A program made the position numbers and the translations under genes. From CAZGMJ01 sp964526785 (GTDB lineage Bacteria; Planctomycetota; Phycisphaerae; Sedimentisphaerales; Anaerobacaceae): a stretch of DNA of 64,000 bases. Shown here piece by piece: positions 45,146 to 54,897 of the stretch (positions are counted from its first letter, which is position 1; the number at the start of each line of letters is the position of its first letter). The stretch covers positions 92,182 through 156,181 of the forward strand of contig CAZGMJ010000006.1 in assembly GCA_964526785.1 (NCBI GenBank), written 5' to 3'. The notes beneath the pieces are model-generated. The model was not told where the DNA came from. It saw only the letters and a program-made list of their open reading frames with translations, and searched no databases.

Positions 45146-46261
45146 CTATTGTTTTGGCTCATGCTCGACTATGGCCTGAAGCCGTTTCTTAAAGATAGAC
45201 TCATCGAATCGTTCCGCATTCGCTCGTATTGCAGCAGGATCGAGTCGGCCTTCGATTGCGACAAAGCGTTCCATCCCCCTTTGCAGGCCCTGTTCACTTT
45301 GTTCATCAAACAGCACACCCGTTTCTGAATCGACCACGGTCTCGCATGCGCCGCCTCGTCCGAATGCAATGACCGGCGTCCCGCACGCTTGCGCCTCGAC
45401 CGGGGCGATTCCGAAATCCTCATGTGCCCCGAAAACAAACGCGCGGGCCTGGCGCAGCAGGCTTTGCTTTTCCGTCTCGTCCACGAACCCCTTTATCTGG
45501 ATGTTGGATGCCCCTGTTGCCAGTTGCCGAAGCCGGGTCAGTTCCGGCCCCGAACCGGCTACGATCAGCCGTTTTTCCGGCATGGCTCGAAAAGCGCGGA
45601 CGAGTAAATCGACGCGCTTGTACGGCACGAGACGGCCGATGGTCACGAAGAAATCTCCGCGATCCTGCGGCTCTCGCATTTGCACGTCTTTGACGGCCAC
45701 GGGTGGATGCAGCACTTCGGCTTCACGGCTATAGTACTTTCGTATTCGCCTTCGCACCTCATGGGAATTCGCCAGCATTACATCCGGTCTTTGTGCTGCA
45801 ACGTAGTCCCACATACGCATCCGGTGGAGAATGAAACGGAGTGCTGCTTTCCTGCATCGTCCTCGGGCGTGAGGGTCGTTCAGGTAATCCTGATAGCCGC
45901 TCCATGCGTATCGCATGGGAGTATGCTTGTAGCAGACGTGCCGCTGGTACGGGTCGGTCAGCACCCCGTGGCAGAAGGCCGCGGAAAAACTGACAATGGC
46001 GTCGTACTGGCGTAAATCAAATTGTTCGATTGCGGCAGGATATAACATGAAGTAGTGGCGGTATTTCCTCCTGCTCAGCGGCAGACGTTGAACACCGCTC
46101 GTATGGACGCGATGTCTGGAAATAATTGACTCTGTGAATACCTCGGGACGATAGATTAATGTAAAGATGTCGGCATCCGGCCACAATTCACAGGCTGCCT
46201 CAATACATTTCTCCGCTCCACCCTGAGACGTCAACCAGTCTTGAATGATAGCAGTTTTCAT
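45146..46261 (-). CDS. glycosyltransferase family 4
   Basis: 371 residues, GT-B. N-terminus AIIQDWLTSQGGAEKCIEA, then HPPVAVKDVQ, FVTIGRLVPYKRVDLLVRAF and the nucleotide-binding EDFGIAPVEAQACGTPVIAFG; the glutamates of the EX7E motif are present. It is a retaining transferase for the exopolysaccharide repeat. It lies 39 bases upstream of the next glycosyltransferase gene. Confidence 0.92.
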   Translation of the reverse strand: MKTAIIQDWLTSQGGAEKCIEAACELWPDADIFTLIYRPEVFTESIISRHRVHTSGVQRLPLSRRKYRHYFMLYPAAIEQFDLRQYDAIVSFSAAFCHGVLTDPYQRHVCYKHTPMRYAWSGYQDYLNDPHARGRCRKAALRFILHRMRMWDYVAAQRPDVMLANSHEVRRRIRKYYSREAEVLHPPVAVKDVQMREPQDRGDFFVTIGRLVPYKRVDLLVRAFRAMPEKRLIVAGSGPELTRLRQLATGASNIQIKGFVDETEKQSLLRQARAFVFGAHEDFGIAPVEAQACGTPVIAFGRGGACETVVDSETGVLFDEQSEQGLQRGMERFVAIEGRLDPAAIRANAERFDESIFKKRLQAIVEHEPKQ

Positions 46262-46434
46262 GCGTCTTAGGGATCACTGATATCCAGAAGATCCAGGTAT
46301 GGCTGGTTATCCGTTAAAAGTTTTCTCCGAAACACTTGCTTCGGGCAACTTACCCCGGTGTTTTGAACTTAGGTTATAGCTCTCTTTTTGCCTTCTGTTT
46401 CATCATGCTGGCCGCTGGAGAAAGACTCGGCTAA

Positions 46435-47529
46435 CTATCGAGTGCAGACAGCTACGATTTCTTCTCCACATAACGGATTGCTTCTCAAAGCTAGTGCTTC
46501 CCACATATAGTAAGCAGTCTGTCTTACGATCTTTTTCAGGCCGTGACTCATTGGTATGATACCTCGTCTCTGAAATGTACTCTCTCGCATACGGCGCTGT
46601 CTTTTAATAGAGTCACTATTGAGCCAAATCTGTGGGACTATTCGTGGTGTAGTCCTTATTGATTTCACCGAAAGACCGGCCTGCCGGATAATCGCTTCAA
46701 GATTGCGACAATTGAACAAATGCAGATGACGAGGTGGTTCAAGGCCTCTCCAGTCTTCACCATATCGTTTGAAACCTAAGCTTCCAGTATTCGGCGTCAA
46801 CAGGACAATACATCCTGTAGTTTTGATAAGACGGCGACACTCTTCTAATGTTTGGATGGGATCAACCAAGTGCTCAACAACGTGGCTCATAGTAATCGCA
46901 TCAAAGTATTGTCCTGAGTACGACACTGTCTCAAGTGTCCCATGCGCAACATTCAACCGAAAAGAGTTACTACATATCTCCACCGCTTCGTGATCTTGTT
47001 CAATCCCGTAGCTTGTCCATCCCAGTTCACGCATGCGTTGCAGAAACTTCCCATTTCCGCAGCCTACGTCAAGAATCCTTCCTCGGTCACTTCCACGAAG
47101 CCACATCACGGTGCCGCCAGTTTTTTCAACCAAATAAGGAACATGGGCAGCGATTCTACCGATTATTTCTCGTGCTGTGCTTATCTTCTTCTTGGGATAT
47201 CCAAACTTTTGGAAAAGTATATGACTCCATATATCTCGGGGCAATGCACGGGGTTTCCCGGACGGGTTCGGCTTCTGCGAATTCTCTCCATGGGTATAGT
47301 AAGCTTGATAGAGCTTGTGCAGTTCTCCCGCTTTTGGCATTGGGTCGCCCCAGAGCAAGCCGCAGCTATGCTCTTGGCAACGTCTCAATTTCCATTTGCC
47401 TGGAGCTTTCCACAATTTGTCCGTAAGCTCATCGTAAACAATATGCCCTTCTCTGCCACATACATAGCACAAAGGACATGAGCTAGTTTCAATCTGCACC
47501 TTTCTCGTATCATTATATTCTGTATTCAT
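46435..47529 (-). CDS. SAM-dependent methyltransferase with Cys-rich N-terminus
   Basis: 364 residues from the ATG at 47529. A Cys-rich segment at residues ~17-60 (SCPLCYVCGREG, CQEHSCG) looks like a zinc ribbon. The class I domain starts ILDVGCGNGKFLQRM, followed by MSHVVEHLVDPIQTL and LTPNTGSLGFKRYG, placing it with Methyltransf_23 surface-glycan enzymes. Base composition is visibly more A/T-rich than the flanking genes. A ~170-base gap separates it from the downstream GT4 gene. It probably methylates a sugar of the polymer. Confidence 0.87.
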   Translation of the reverse strand: MNTEYNDTRKVQIETSSCPLCYVCGREGHIVYDELTDKLWKAPGKWKLRRCQEHSCGLLWGDPMPKAGELHKLYQAYYTHGENSQKPNPSGKPRALPRDIWSHILFQKFGYPKKKISTAREIIGRIAAHVPYLVEKTGGTVMWLRGSDRGRILDVGCGNGKFLQRMRELGWTSYGIEQDHEAVEICSNSFRLNVAHGTLETVSYSGQYFDAITMSHVVEHLVDPIQTLEECRRLIKTTGCIVLLTPNTGSLGFKRYGEDWRGLEPPRHLHLFNCRNLEAIIRQAGLSVKSIRTTPRIVPQIWLNSDSIKRQRRMRESTFQRRGIIPMSHGLKKIVRQTAYYMWEALALRSNPLCGEEIVAVCTR

Positions 47530-47556
47530 TGTCAATGAGTCTGTGCCATACCCGCT

Positions 47557-48582
47557 TCACTTGGTGGGTACAAGTTGCTCGATTGTCTTATCCATCCATC
47601 TTGCCAAGGATTCCGGATCTGTGTACTTTGTGGCCCAACGGCGTGCACCTATTGAGAGGCGAGTGTACAGTTCCTCGTTCTGCCACAATTCTTCTATCTT
47701 TTTTCTAAGATCGTCGGGGTCGTGAAGTTTACACAGTAAGCCATTCTCCCCCTCTCTGACATAGTCGTCCATAGACATCCAGTTAGAAGCGATTACAGGC
47801 TTGCCCAGCATCAGAGACGTGACTACGCATATATGCCCACATGAAGGCTCCTGGCCAGTAAATGTAAATACACTAAATCTACACTTAGAAACTAATCTAT
47901 CCAGTTCGTCGGATGGGATGTTGTGGAAAACGCTGACATTCCGGGGAGCGAGCAAGTCTCTGATTGCCCATTCCCGGGTGACGACTATTGCTTTGTAGGG
48001 GCTGTTTTCGACCGCGCGAAAGAATGTATCATAGTCTCTTGCATGATTCCCGAAGCTAATAATGAAGGGATTATCGTCGCTCAAGTACTTACGTGATGGC
48101 TCTCCAGAGGTTGGCATTCGTCGCACATATGGATAGAAAACGAAACGCTCAGGGGATATTCTGTACAGCTCTGACGCTATGCGCACATCGTGGCGATTGC
48201 GAACGATAAAGAGGTCGATCCTGCGAAAAAACAAGCGCCCGAGCACTAACCACAAGCCTGTCCGTCGATGTAAAATGTTGAAGTGATAAACTGCGATCTT
48301 CGGTTTCTTGCGGAATAAGAATAAGAAGCCAGTTAGGAACGCAGTCGTTTGCACATCTACCAAGAGCACGTCGTGGAAAAACGACTTCCAATATAGGATA
48401 AAACATGTTGCTAAGCGCTGCATTAATTCCACTGAGCCCATAGTCCGTCGGGTTGTATAGGCATTTGCTCGGAGGACGGTGGGATAGTGAACCAAATACC
48501 TATGTCTATCGCTCAAACGCTGTTCAAAAGAGGGCCTCTTACCTCTTTTCAAAGCATTAAAATATACCAAAACTCTGGCCAT
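47557..48582 (-). CDS. glycosyltransferase (GT-B, family 1/4-like)
   Basis: 341 residues. The N-terminal lobe is short and basic (MARVLVYFNALKRGKRPSF); the C-terminal lobe has PFIISFGNHARDYDTFFRAV, NVSVFHNIPSDELDRLVSKC and SLMLGKPVIASNWMSMDDYV, then a GLLCKLHDPDDLRKKI end typical of GT4. It shares the A/T-rich composition of the neighbouring methyltransferase gene and ends 28 bases before it, so the two may have arrived together. Confidence 0.82.
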   Translation of the reverse strand: MARVLVYFNALKRGKRPSFEQRLSDRHRYLVHYPTVLRANAYTTRRTMGSVELMQRLATCFILYWKSFFHDVLLVDVQTTAFLTGFLFLFRKKPKIAVYHFNILHRRTGLWLVLGRLFFRRIDLFIVRNRHDVRIASELYRISPERFVFYPYVRRMPTSGEPSRKYLSDDNPFIISFGNHARDYDTFFRAVENSPYKAIVVTREWAIRDLLAPRNVSVFHNIPSDELDRLVSKCRFSVFTFTGQEPSCGHICVVTSLMLGKPVIASNWMSMDDYVREGENGLLCKLHDPDDLRKKIEELWQNEELYTRLSIGARRWATKYTDPESLARWMDKTIEQLVPTK

Positions 48583-48724
48583 ATTCTACTCCTCTAGATG
48601 CATAGTAACACTCTAACGCTGTCAGTAGAGAGGGCGTATCGATCAATTCTGGATGCCCCCTACGGGCGGTTATTAGACACACCTACGACTTATATTCTAC
48701 AAGCTACAGTATTGGTCAAATGCC

Positions 48725-49699
48725 TCAGTCAACTGGAAAATCGCAATGTGAGGAGTTCATCAGTAGTTTCTTCCAACTCCGCAGACCATACCATCCGCCC
48801 TTGCAGAACGTTGCTGCCGTTACCATTGCTTCTCTGCGTCTGGATGGCTTCAGCATTGCCACCGCCAGCCAGTACGGCACGCGTATCAACATAAAGAAGC
48901 TGGTGCATATACAGGCGCATGTGAACGTCAGCCGATTACTGAACTTTCTGATGAATATCAGCTTGCTCCCGTGTAGCTGCAGCGAGAACTTGTCGGCCAT
49001 GTGCTTGGTGTTCTGCCCGCCGTAATGAATGATCTGTGGTTCGGGCGTGAAGAGGATTTTCCACCCGGCCTGTTTGAAACGGTAGCACCAGTCCGGGTCG
49101 TCTCCGTACGTAAAGTAGATTTCATCCATCAGGCCCACCTGATCGATCGCCTTCCTGCGAACCAGCGAGCAACATCCGCAGACCGTCTCCACCTCGCTGA
49201 CATCGTCGAAATCCCACCACGTCATCCGCTCGCGGCCGAAGAACCGGCTTCTCGAAAAGACCTTGTACAGATAGGTTGCCGCCAGCAGCATATTCAAAAC
49301 CGAAGGGTACATAAAGCAGTTGCGCTGCAGCGTCCGGTCGGGATTGAGGACCTTGCAGCCGACGACCGCTGCGTCTTCGCGGGCGTCTGCGAACTCCACC
49401 ATTTTGGCTATGGCGTTGTCGAGCACGACCGTATCGGAGTTGAGCAGCAGGACGTAACGCCCGTTGGCGATCTCGATGGCCTGGTTGTTGGCGCGGATGA
49501 AGCCCTCGTTCTTTTCGTTCTCTATGATGCGCACATCCGGGAATTCCTCGCGGACCATCTGCACACTGCCGTCCTGCGACGCGTTATCCACGTAGAGCAC
49601 TTCGAACGCAATTCCGTGCGTTTCGTCGAATACCGACTTGAGACAGTCGAACAACAACTGACGGACGTTCCAGGCTACGATTACAATAGATACATCCAT
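48725..49699 (-). CDS. glycosyltransferase family 2 (rhamnosyltransferase type)
   Basis: 324 residues, GT-A. N-terminus VSIVIVAWNVRQLLFDCLKS, VLYVDNASQDGSVQM, LLLNSDTVVLDNAI carrying the DxD-like NSDT, then CGCCSLVRRKAIDQVGLMDE and FTYGDDPDWCYRFKQAGW. The C-terminal ~70 residues are basic and hydrophobic and may associate with the membrane. It probably adds a deoxyhexose, in line with the dTDP-sugar-like genes just upstream. Confidence 0.92.
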   Translation of the reverse strand: MDVSIVIVAWNVRQLLFDCLKSVFDETHGIAFEVLYVDNASQDGSVQMVREEFPDVRIIENEKNEGFIRANNQAIEIANGRYVLLLNSDTVVLDNAIAKMVEFADAREDAAVVGCKVLNPDRTLQRNCFMYPSVLNMLLAATYLYKVFSRSRFFGRERMTWWDFDDVSEVETVCGCCSLVRRKAIDQVGLMDEIYFTYGDDPDWCYRFKQAGWKILFTPEPQIIHYGGQNTKHMADKFSLQLHGSKLIFIRKFSNRLTFTCACICTSFFMLIRVPYWLAVAMLKPSRRREAMVTAATFCKGGWYGLRSWKKLLMNSSHCDFPVD

Positions 49700-49761
49700 A
49701 TCGCCGTTTCCTTCAGTGTGTGTGACTCGCTGCAGGGGTCGCCCCTTAGTGGTGTCATATC

Positions 49762-50718
49762 CTACGCGTGAATCCGCTTGAATACGCGGATGTTATAGTA
49801 GTCGTCCTTTTCGTAGTCGGGGAAGCACTCTCTGTTCTCGTACAGATGTTCGATGATGTCCGTTATCGTGTGGCGGGGCTGGAAGCCGAGATACGTTCGG
49901 GCCTTCTCGATTGAAACCTTATAGTTCCGAAAGTCCTCGATATCCTTGATAAGCAGATCGACGTGCTCGCCGGTCAGTTTCTCGACCTCGTACTTGACCA
50001 TGTCGCCGACCTGGCCGACCGTGTAATTATCCGAAGCGACGTTGAATACGCCGCTGAGCGAATAATCCGCCTGAATGGCCCGCAGGTAAGCCGTCGCGGC
50101 GTCCCGAATATCGAGGATCGGCCGCCAGATGGACGGGTTGTTTACGGTGATCTGCTTGTCCGTCATGGCGCACTTGAACATCGTATTGACGATCAGATCC
50201 ATCCGCATACGGGAACTGTAACCACTGACCGTGCCCTTGCGCAGCGCGATGACCGAGAAGTTCTCGTCCTGCAACTGCAGCACGCCGCGCTCGCCCTGGA
50301 GTTTGGATATGCCGTAAGGATAGCCGCAGGTCACCGGACTGTCTTCATCGTACAACTCGTTGACGGTGTACCCGTAAACCGAGCAGGAAGAGGCGTATAT
50401 GAACCGCTTGACGCCGGCCTTCTTGGCGACGAACGCCATATAGGAGGGCAGGGCCCCGTTGAAGATGAAGTTCATGGACGGATCGAATTCCGCCATCGGA
50501 TCGTTGGAAAGTCCCGCCAGAAAGAGCACTTGGTCGTACGCCGCAAAATCCTCGACGTGGCACTTGAACAGATCCTGTTTGGCGACTTTGACCCGGCCGG
50601 GCAAGTGGTTGCCGAACCACATCAGATCGACCACGTCGACGCTGTATCCTCTTTCGAGCAGCACGGGGATTACATGGGAACCGACATATCCGGCGCCGCC
50701 GGCGATGAGCAGTTTCAT
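49762..50718 (-). CDS. NAD-dependent sugar-nucleotide epimerase/dehydratase
   Basis: 318 residues from the ATG at 50718 (GAGGAG nine bases upstream); the longer frame to 51087 runs into the next gene. The Rossmann start is MKLLIAGGAGYVGSHVIPVL, with catalytic YASSCSVYG and YPYGISKLQGE (YxxxK). It belongs to the extended short-chain dehydrogenases that epimerise, dehydrate or reduce NDP sugars. With the reductase and cupin epimerase next to it, it forms a three-gene block for an activated deoxysugar. Confidence 0.9.
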   Translation of the reverse strand: MKLLIAGGAGYVGSHVIPVLLERGYSVDVVDLMWFGNHLPGRVKVAKQDLFKCHVEDFAAYDQVLFLAGLSNDPMAEFDPSMNFIFNGALPSYMAFVAKKAGVKRFIYASSCSVYGYTVNELYDEDSPVTCGYPYGISKLQGERGVLQLQDENFSVIALRKGTVSGYSSRMRMDLIVNTMFKCAMTDKQITVNNPSIWRPILDIRDAATAYLRAIQADYSLSGVFNVASDNYTVGQVGDMVKYEVEKLTGEHVDLLIKDIEDFRNYKVSIEKARTYLGFQPRHTITDIIEHLYENRECFPDYEKDDYYNIRVFKRIHA

Positions 50719-50741
50719 AGAATGTCTCCTCAAATCAATCG

Positions 50742-51461
50742 TTAGTCCTGAACGAGTTCGTGGTAGCGCTCGCAGTTGAGCGACGTATCGACGGGCACGG
50801 CGAAGTCCACGTCGTGGATGGACAGCTCGCCGATCTCCTTGTCGGGGTCCAGGCTCTTTGCGAATTCGTACACGCTCTTTCTCGGCCCGCCCACGTGGAC
50901 GGTGCCTGTCGCATCTATATCGAACAGTGTGCTGATCATGCGGGCTATGGTCGATACGCTCTCGCGACTGGTCCACTGGTCCGTGAACGCCTTCTCGTAC
51001 GGAAAGACGTTCGGCGCGAACGTCGTGCGGACGATCAGCGAATTGTCGTACAGCCGTACCGCGCACTCCCCGCCGAGTTTGGACCATGCGTATTTGTTGA
51101 CCGGATACACCGGGTCGCTCTCCCTGTAACCGCCGGCGTCGCCCCGAAAGACGTAGTCCGTCGATATGTACAGCAGCTTGATCCCGAACGCGATGCAGAG
51201 TTTGACCACGTTGGCCGTCCCGATGATATTCGTTTCGATCGCCGCCGGCGGGTCCTTGTCGATGCGGGGCGGCGAGGTGAACGCCGCGGCGTGTACGATC
51301 ACATCGTACCCCTTGTCCCGCACGTATTGCTGCATCTGCTCGTAGTCCAGAATGTTGAAGTCTTCGATGTCGGTATAGTCCGCCTCGGGCCGAATCTTCT
51401 TGAATTCAGAGCCCAGCAGGCCGTTGCCGCCGGTAACCAGTATTTTCTTTTTGTCAGGCAT
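50742..51461 (-). CDS. dTDP-4-dehydrorhamnose reductase-like (RmlD/RfbD family)
   Basis: 239 residues from the ATG at 51461, with GGGAGA six bases upstream, preferred to one six codons earlier. KKILVTGGNGLLGSEFKKI is the NAD(P) motif; VIVHAAAFTSPP, YISTDYVFRGDAGGYRESD and VNKYAWSKLGGE (YxxxK) are RmlD features. It reduces a 4-keto sugar nucleotide. It lies between the cupin epimerase and the SDR epimerase in a compact block; rmlA and rmlB are not visible nearby, so the substrate may not be dTDP-rhamnose itself. Confidence 0.88.
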   Translation of the reverse strand: MPDKKKILVTGGNGLLGSEFKKIRPEADYTDIEDFNILDYEQMQQYVRDKGYDVIVHAAAFTSPPRIDKDPPAAIETNIIGTANVVKLCIAFGIKLLYISTDYVFRGDAGGYRESDPVYPVNKYAWSKLGGECAVRLYDNSLIVRTTFAPNVFPYEKAFTDQWTSRESVSTIARMISTLFDIDATGTVHVGGPRKSVYEFAKSLDPDKEIGELSIHDVDFAVPVDTSLNCERYHELVQD

Positions 51462-51487
51462 GCGGTTCTCCCCGCGCACAAAGTGGT

Positions 51488-52126
51488 TCAGAGTTTGCCG
51501 TATACGAAATGGTCCGAGCGTTCGTCGTTCTTCCAGGCCTCGACGCTCAAACCGTTGCGGTCCTTGTCGGTCATCAGATCCGTACCTTCGGCGATCCGGT
51601 CGAACAGTTTCCGGAGCGACTCATCGCACAGCGACCAGTCGATATCCGGCGCCAGCGGCGATATCCCCGCCTCGCAGCCCGGGCTGTACTCGCCGGAGCA
51701 GAAGTACTCGATAAGCGTCTCTTCGGGGAAGAAATTGCCGTGTGCGAATCCCGGCGGCACCCATATCCACTCATCGTAGTCTCGCTCCGGGGCGGCGGGC
51801 ATGTCGTACGCCGCGATCTTGCCGAACGTCGGCGAGCCCTTGCGGATATCCAGGAACATGTCGATCATCCGTCCGCTGAGCGTTCGCACCAGCTTGCCCA
51901 TGTACGGATTCCATTGAAAGTGCAGCCCTCGCACGACGCCCTTGTGCGAGCGGCTCTCGTTGGCCTGCACGAATTCCACGCCTTTGAGAAAATCCGTTGC
52001 GCTGTTGCCCTGAAAGTCGCTTCGGCGGAACGGTTCGGTGAAATACCCCCGATGGTCGCAGAAACGCCCGAATTGAATGACCTTTACGGCTTCTATCGCT
52101 GTTGTCGAAACGTCAATAAGCTTCAT
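51488..52126 (-). CDS. dTDP-4-dehydrorhamnose 3,5-epimerase-like cupin (RmlC family)
   Basis: 212 residues. RGYFTEPFRRSDF, the catalytic-His segment HKGVVRGLHFQWNP, the core GRMIDMFLDIRKGSPTFGK and the later WVPPGFAHGNFF follow RmlC order. The C-terminal ~45 residues extend beyond the core, slightly longer than usual. It epimerises a 4-keto-6-deoxy sugar nucleotide. It is followed by the reductase-like gene 26 bases downstream. Confidence 0.9.
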   Translation of the reverse strand: MKLIDVSTTAIEAVKVIQFGRFCDHRGYFTEPFRRSDFQGNSATDFLKGVEFVQANESRSHKGVVRGLHFQWNPYMGKLVRTLSGRMIDMFLDIRKGSPTFGKIAAYDMPAAPERDYDEWIWVPPGFAHGNFFPEETLIEYFCSGEYSPGCEAGISPLAPDIDWSLCDESLRKLFDRIAEGTDLMTDKDRNGLSVEAWKNDERSDHFVYGKL

Positions 52127-52207
52127 ACACTCAATCCTTTTAGTAAAACCTCTTGCAGTTCATTCATGCGGAGTGCTTGCCGTTTGCGGCCCGGCGGCCG
52201 CGGGACG

Positions 52208-53566
52208 CTATAGCCTTCTCACACCGATTGATGGCTGCCCCGACAGATGCTGTACGGCGTACGCCCGCGCCGGTGCCGCGACCGTGCGCGGCTGCGTCTG
52301 GAAACTCGCCAGCGAGCCGATACTGCCCAGCAGCAGATAGAAAAGGCTTATGTTCTGCCCGAACAGCGAGACGGCCTGAAAAGTGATGATCATCGACACC
52401 AGAGACGCCCCCAGCGCCCACGCCCAGGCCTTGAGAGTCGGATCGTTCGTTCGTCGGTGAAACCGGACCAGCATATACAGCGCCAGGCCGAGTACGATAC
52501 AAAAGACGATTACGCCCCATATCCCGTACTTCACGCCCATAAGCAGAAACTCGTTGTTCATATCCGTATGGCCCATGCCCATCCGCGGTCCCCAGCCGGG
52601 ATCCCTGCCCTTGTATCCCGCAAGCCACCATTCGCCGATCGTCTCGATGCCGATGTCCATCAGTTTGGCCCGCTGCCACCAGGTACCGCTTATTGGGTTA
52701 CCGTATTGAAGCAGAACGTGATAAAAGCGCCGATTGCTCAAGACTTCAACGGCGATGCATCCGGCCGCCAGTAATTTCAGCAGCGGCTTTGCCAGATGCG
52801 TTCGCCGTCCGAGCCACAGCAGTAGGATCACGAAGATCGCACTCATCCACGCATTGCTGGACATGCTGCTAAGTGCCCCCGCCATCATGACGACCGTGAA
52901 TGGCGGCCCCAGTTGCTTCCAGGGATACTTCTCGTGCCGGAGCATCCAGACGAATGGAACGAACAGGGTAAAGCACGTCCCGAACATAATCGAATGGCTG
53001 AACGGTCCTATCGCTCGATAAAGTCCCCAACGAGGCATGACGACTGGGTTTTCGACGGGCTCCCCCCATGTTCGGAAGCGCTTGAGGTGCTGAAAGAAAT
53101 AATGATGTGTTGTAGACTCTATGACACCAAGAATAGCCAGGCCGACCAGAAGAATGCCTGTGGTTTTTGTGAATGCTACCAGCGATTTCTTGTCCGTTAT
53201 TATCATCCTTGTGATCAAATACATGAACCATGTTCCCAGGATGAATCCTCCGCGGTTCTCCAGGGCCAGCGAAAACGGCCGCGTGAGAAAATACATCCCG
53301 ACGTACACGACCATACTGATCGTCACCCACGTATCGAGCTTCGACCAGGTGAACCGGCTTCTGATCTTCGTATCGAGCAGGCATCGCAGCAGCAGTGCGG
53401 GAATGACGATCCTTGCCGCCATTAGGTCAAGAGTGCCAATCTGAACTGATAAGTAGCCGGGGTACCAGATCAGCACGCCCACCAGCATCGCCAGTGCATG
53501 GGGCGGCCGCAGAAAAAGTACCAGTGCGGCCCCGATAAGACCTACGGTTAGAGTCAATTGTTCCAT
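52208..53566 (-). CDS. O-antigen ligase / polymerase-like membrane protein (Wzy type)
   Basis: 452 residues with about ten to twelve membrane helices (LTLTVGLIGAALVLFLR, FILGTWFMYLITRMIIT, VVMMAGALSSMSSNAWMSAI). A large loop at ~290-340 contains WWLAGYKGRDPGWG and the final helix pair, the layout of the Wzy_C/O-antigen ligase superfamily. In a Wzx/Wzy pathway it polymerises flipped repeat units on the periplasmic side. The last ~45 residues are non-membrane. Confidence 0.85.
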   Translation of the reverse strand: MEQLTLTVGLIGAALVLFLRPPHALAMLVGVLIWYPGYLSVQIGTLDLMAARIVIPALLLRCLLDTKIRSRFTWSKLDTWVTISMVVYVGMYFLTRPFSLALENRGGFILGTWFMYLITRMIITDKKSLVAFTKTTGILLVGLAILGVIESTTHHYFFQHLKRFRTWGEPVENPVVMPRWGLYRAIGPFSHSIMFGTCFTLFVPFVWMLRHEKYPWKQLGPPFTVVMMAGALSSMSSNAWMSAIFVILLLWLGRRTHLAKPLLKLLAAGCIAVEVLSNRRFYHVLLQYGNPISGTWWQRAKLMDIGIETIGEWWLAGYKGRDPGWGPRMGMGHTDMNNEFLLMGVKYGIWGVIVFCIVLGLALYMLVRFHRRTNDPTLKAWAWALGASLVSMIITFQAVSLFGQNISLFYLLLGSIGSLASFQTQPRTVAAPARAYAVQHLSGQPSIGVRRL

Positions 53567-53651
53567 ATCTGCTTTTCCGTGCCGTGCCCCCGGTCTGCAT
53601 CATGCCCCGAAGGATACCGCACGGCCTGCAACGAATCGCAGCGCGATCCGT

Positions 53652-54872
53652 TTATCGATAATACTGTTTGTCGCGTCTGGCCCGCAGCGTCGTGCCCAGC
53701 CCGGCCGGCCGCTTCTTCAGCAGGGCCCGGAGCACGCGTCCCGCGCCGCCCGGACGCTTGTGAAAGACCAGTTGATACGATGCCATCCAGGCATGGCGGT
53801 CGTGACCGTCGTCGATCAGCAGATGCTCATTGTAGGCGAGCATATCCTGCATGCCGATCGGCTTGGCGATCAGATCCCCGCTCTCGAACGCCGAGTTGCA
53901 AACCTCGGTCCCGCGCTGCGTGCGGATCATCACGGCCGACCAGCCCTCTGTCTCGTTATTGATCATATCCTCGGTCCACGGATCGGATATGACCACGTCG
54001 GCGAATTTCCCCCAGTGGTCCAGGCAGTTCCAGCATCGCAGGTAATGGTCCCCCGGCACCACGTGCACCAGCGAGCCGCCCAGCAGTGGCCGGTCGAAGA
54101 GCATTCTGTCGTCCTCGCCGTACGCCCTGAACCGCCCCGGCCAGCCCGTGCCGCGATAGCGCACCCGCCGCACGTCCTTGATATCCACGCCGCCGGTCTC
54201 GATGTAGGCCCGCGTGCTCTGCCGCGAAGCCATCCCCGCGCACACCATGCTGATCTTCAAAACGATCCGCTCCGAAAGTTCCGGAATCATTGCTTCCAGA
54301 TGGCTCAGCGACTGCACCATGCAGGGCATCCCGACGAAAACGTACCGTCCCGGCCGCTCCAGCGCCTCTTTGAGCGCCACGCAACTCGATACCGGTGCGT
54401 ACTTCGATGCCTGGGCGTCGAAGAGGCTCTGCCGGTCCGTGGCGATGAACGATTCGGCCACCAGCGCGTTGGGACCCTTGCAACGCGTCACAATCGCGCC
54501 GTCGGCCATACCCTTGTCCATCATGTGCAGAATCACGCCCGTCAACCCGCCGCCGGATGATCCGTTGAGCCGGATATCCTCGTCCTTGTAGTGGGCCAGA
54601 TAGCAGTCATACGTCGCCTCGGCTATCCTGTCCTCGAATCCCGGATCGGTCCCTTCCAGCAGAAACGCACTGGGACAGACCTTCAGACACCTGCCGCAGT
54701 CGATGCACGCCTCGGCGTCGATGGTCGGATAGTTGTACCGGCTGCCGTACTCGAACGTAATGCACGATTTCGGACAGGCCACTGCGCATCCGCCGCACCC
54801 GCAGCAGACGCAGTTGTCCACGACCGCTGCGATGCTTGTGTGCCGTTTACTTGTCTTGGTATGCTCTTTCAT
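53652..54872 (-). CDS. FrhB-like iron-sulfur protein of polysaccharide loci
   Basis: 406 residues from the ATG at 54872, because a longer frame overlaps the pyruvyl transferase gene. Two ferredoxin-type [4Fe-4S] motifs are at the N-terminus (CCGCGGCAVACP and CIDCGRCLKVCP), followed by the F420 hydrogenase/dehydrogenase beta-subunit domain (NGSSGGGLTGVILHMMDKGM, VFVGMPCMVQSLSHLEA, VISDPWTED). In bacteria such proteins occur next to polysaccharide pyruvyl transferases and probably reduce or modify a glycan precursor. Its neighbour upstream is exactly such a gene. Confidence 0.9.
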   Translation of the reverse strand: MKEHTKTSKRHTSIAAVVDNCVCCGCGGCAVACPKSCITFEYGSRYNYPTIDAEACIDCGRCLKVCPSAFLLEGTDPGFEDRIAEATYDCYLAHYKDEDIRLNGSSGGGLTGVILHMMDKGMADGAIVTRCKGPNALVAESFIATDRQSLFDAQASKYAPVSSCVALKEALERPGRYVFVGMPCMVQSLSHLEAMIPELSERIVLKISMVCAGMASRQSTRAYIETGGVDIKDVRRVRYRGTGWPGRFRAYGEDDRMLFDRPLLGGSLVHVVPGDHYLRCWNCLDHWGKFADVVISDPWTEDMINNETEGWSAVMIRTQRGTEVCNSAFESGDLIAKPIGMQDMLAYNEHLLIDDGHDRHAWMASYQLVFHKRPGGAGRVLRALLKKRPAGLGTTLRARRDKQYYR

Positions 54873-54897
54873 TTCGGACGCCACTTTCAAATCGGCA

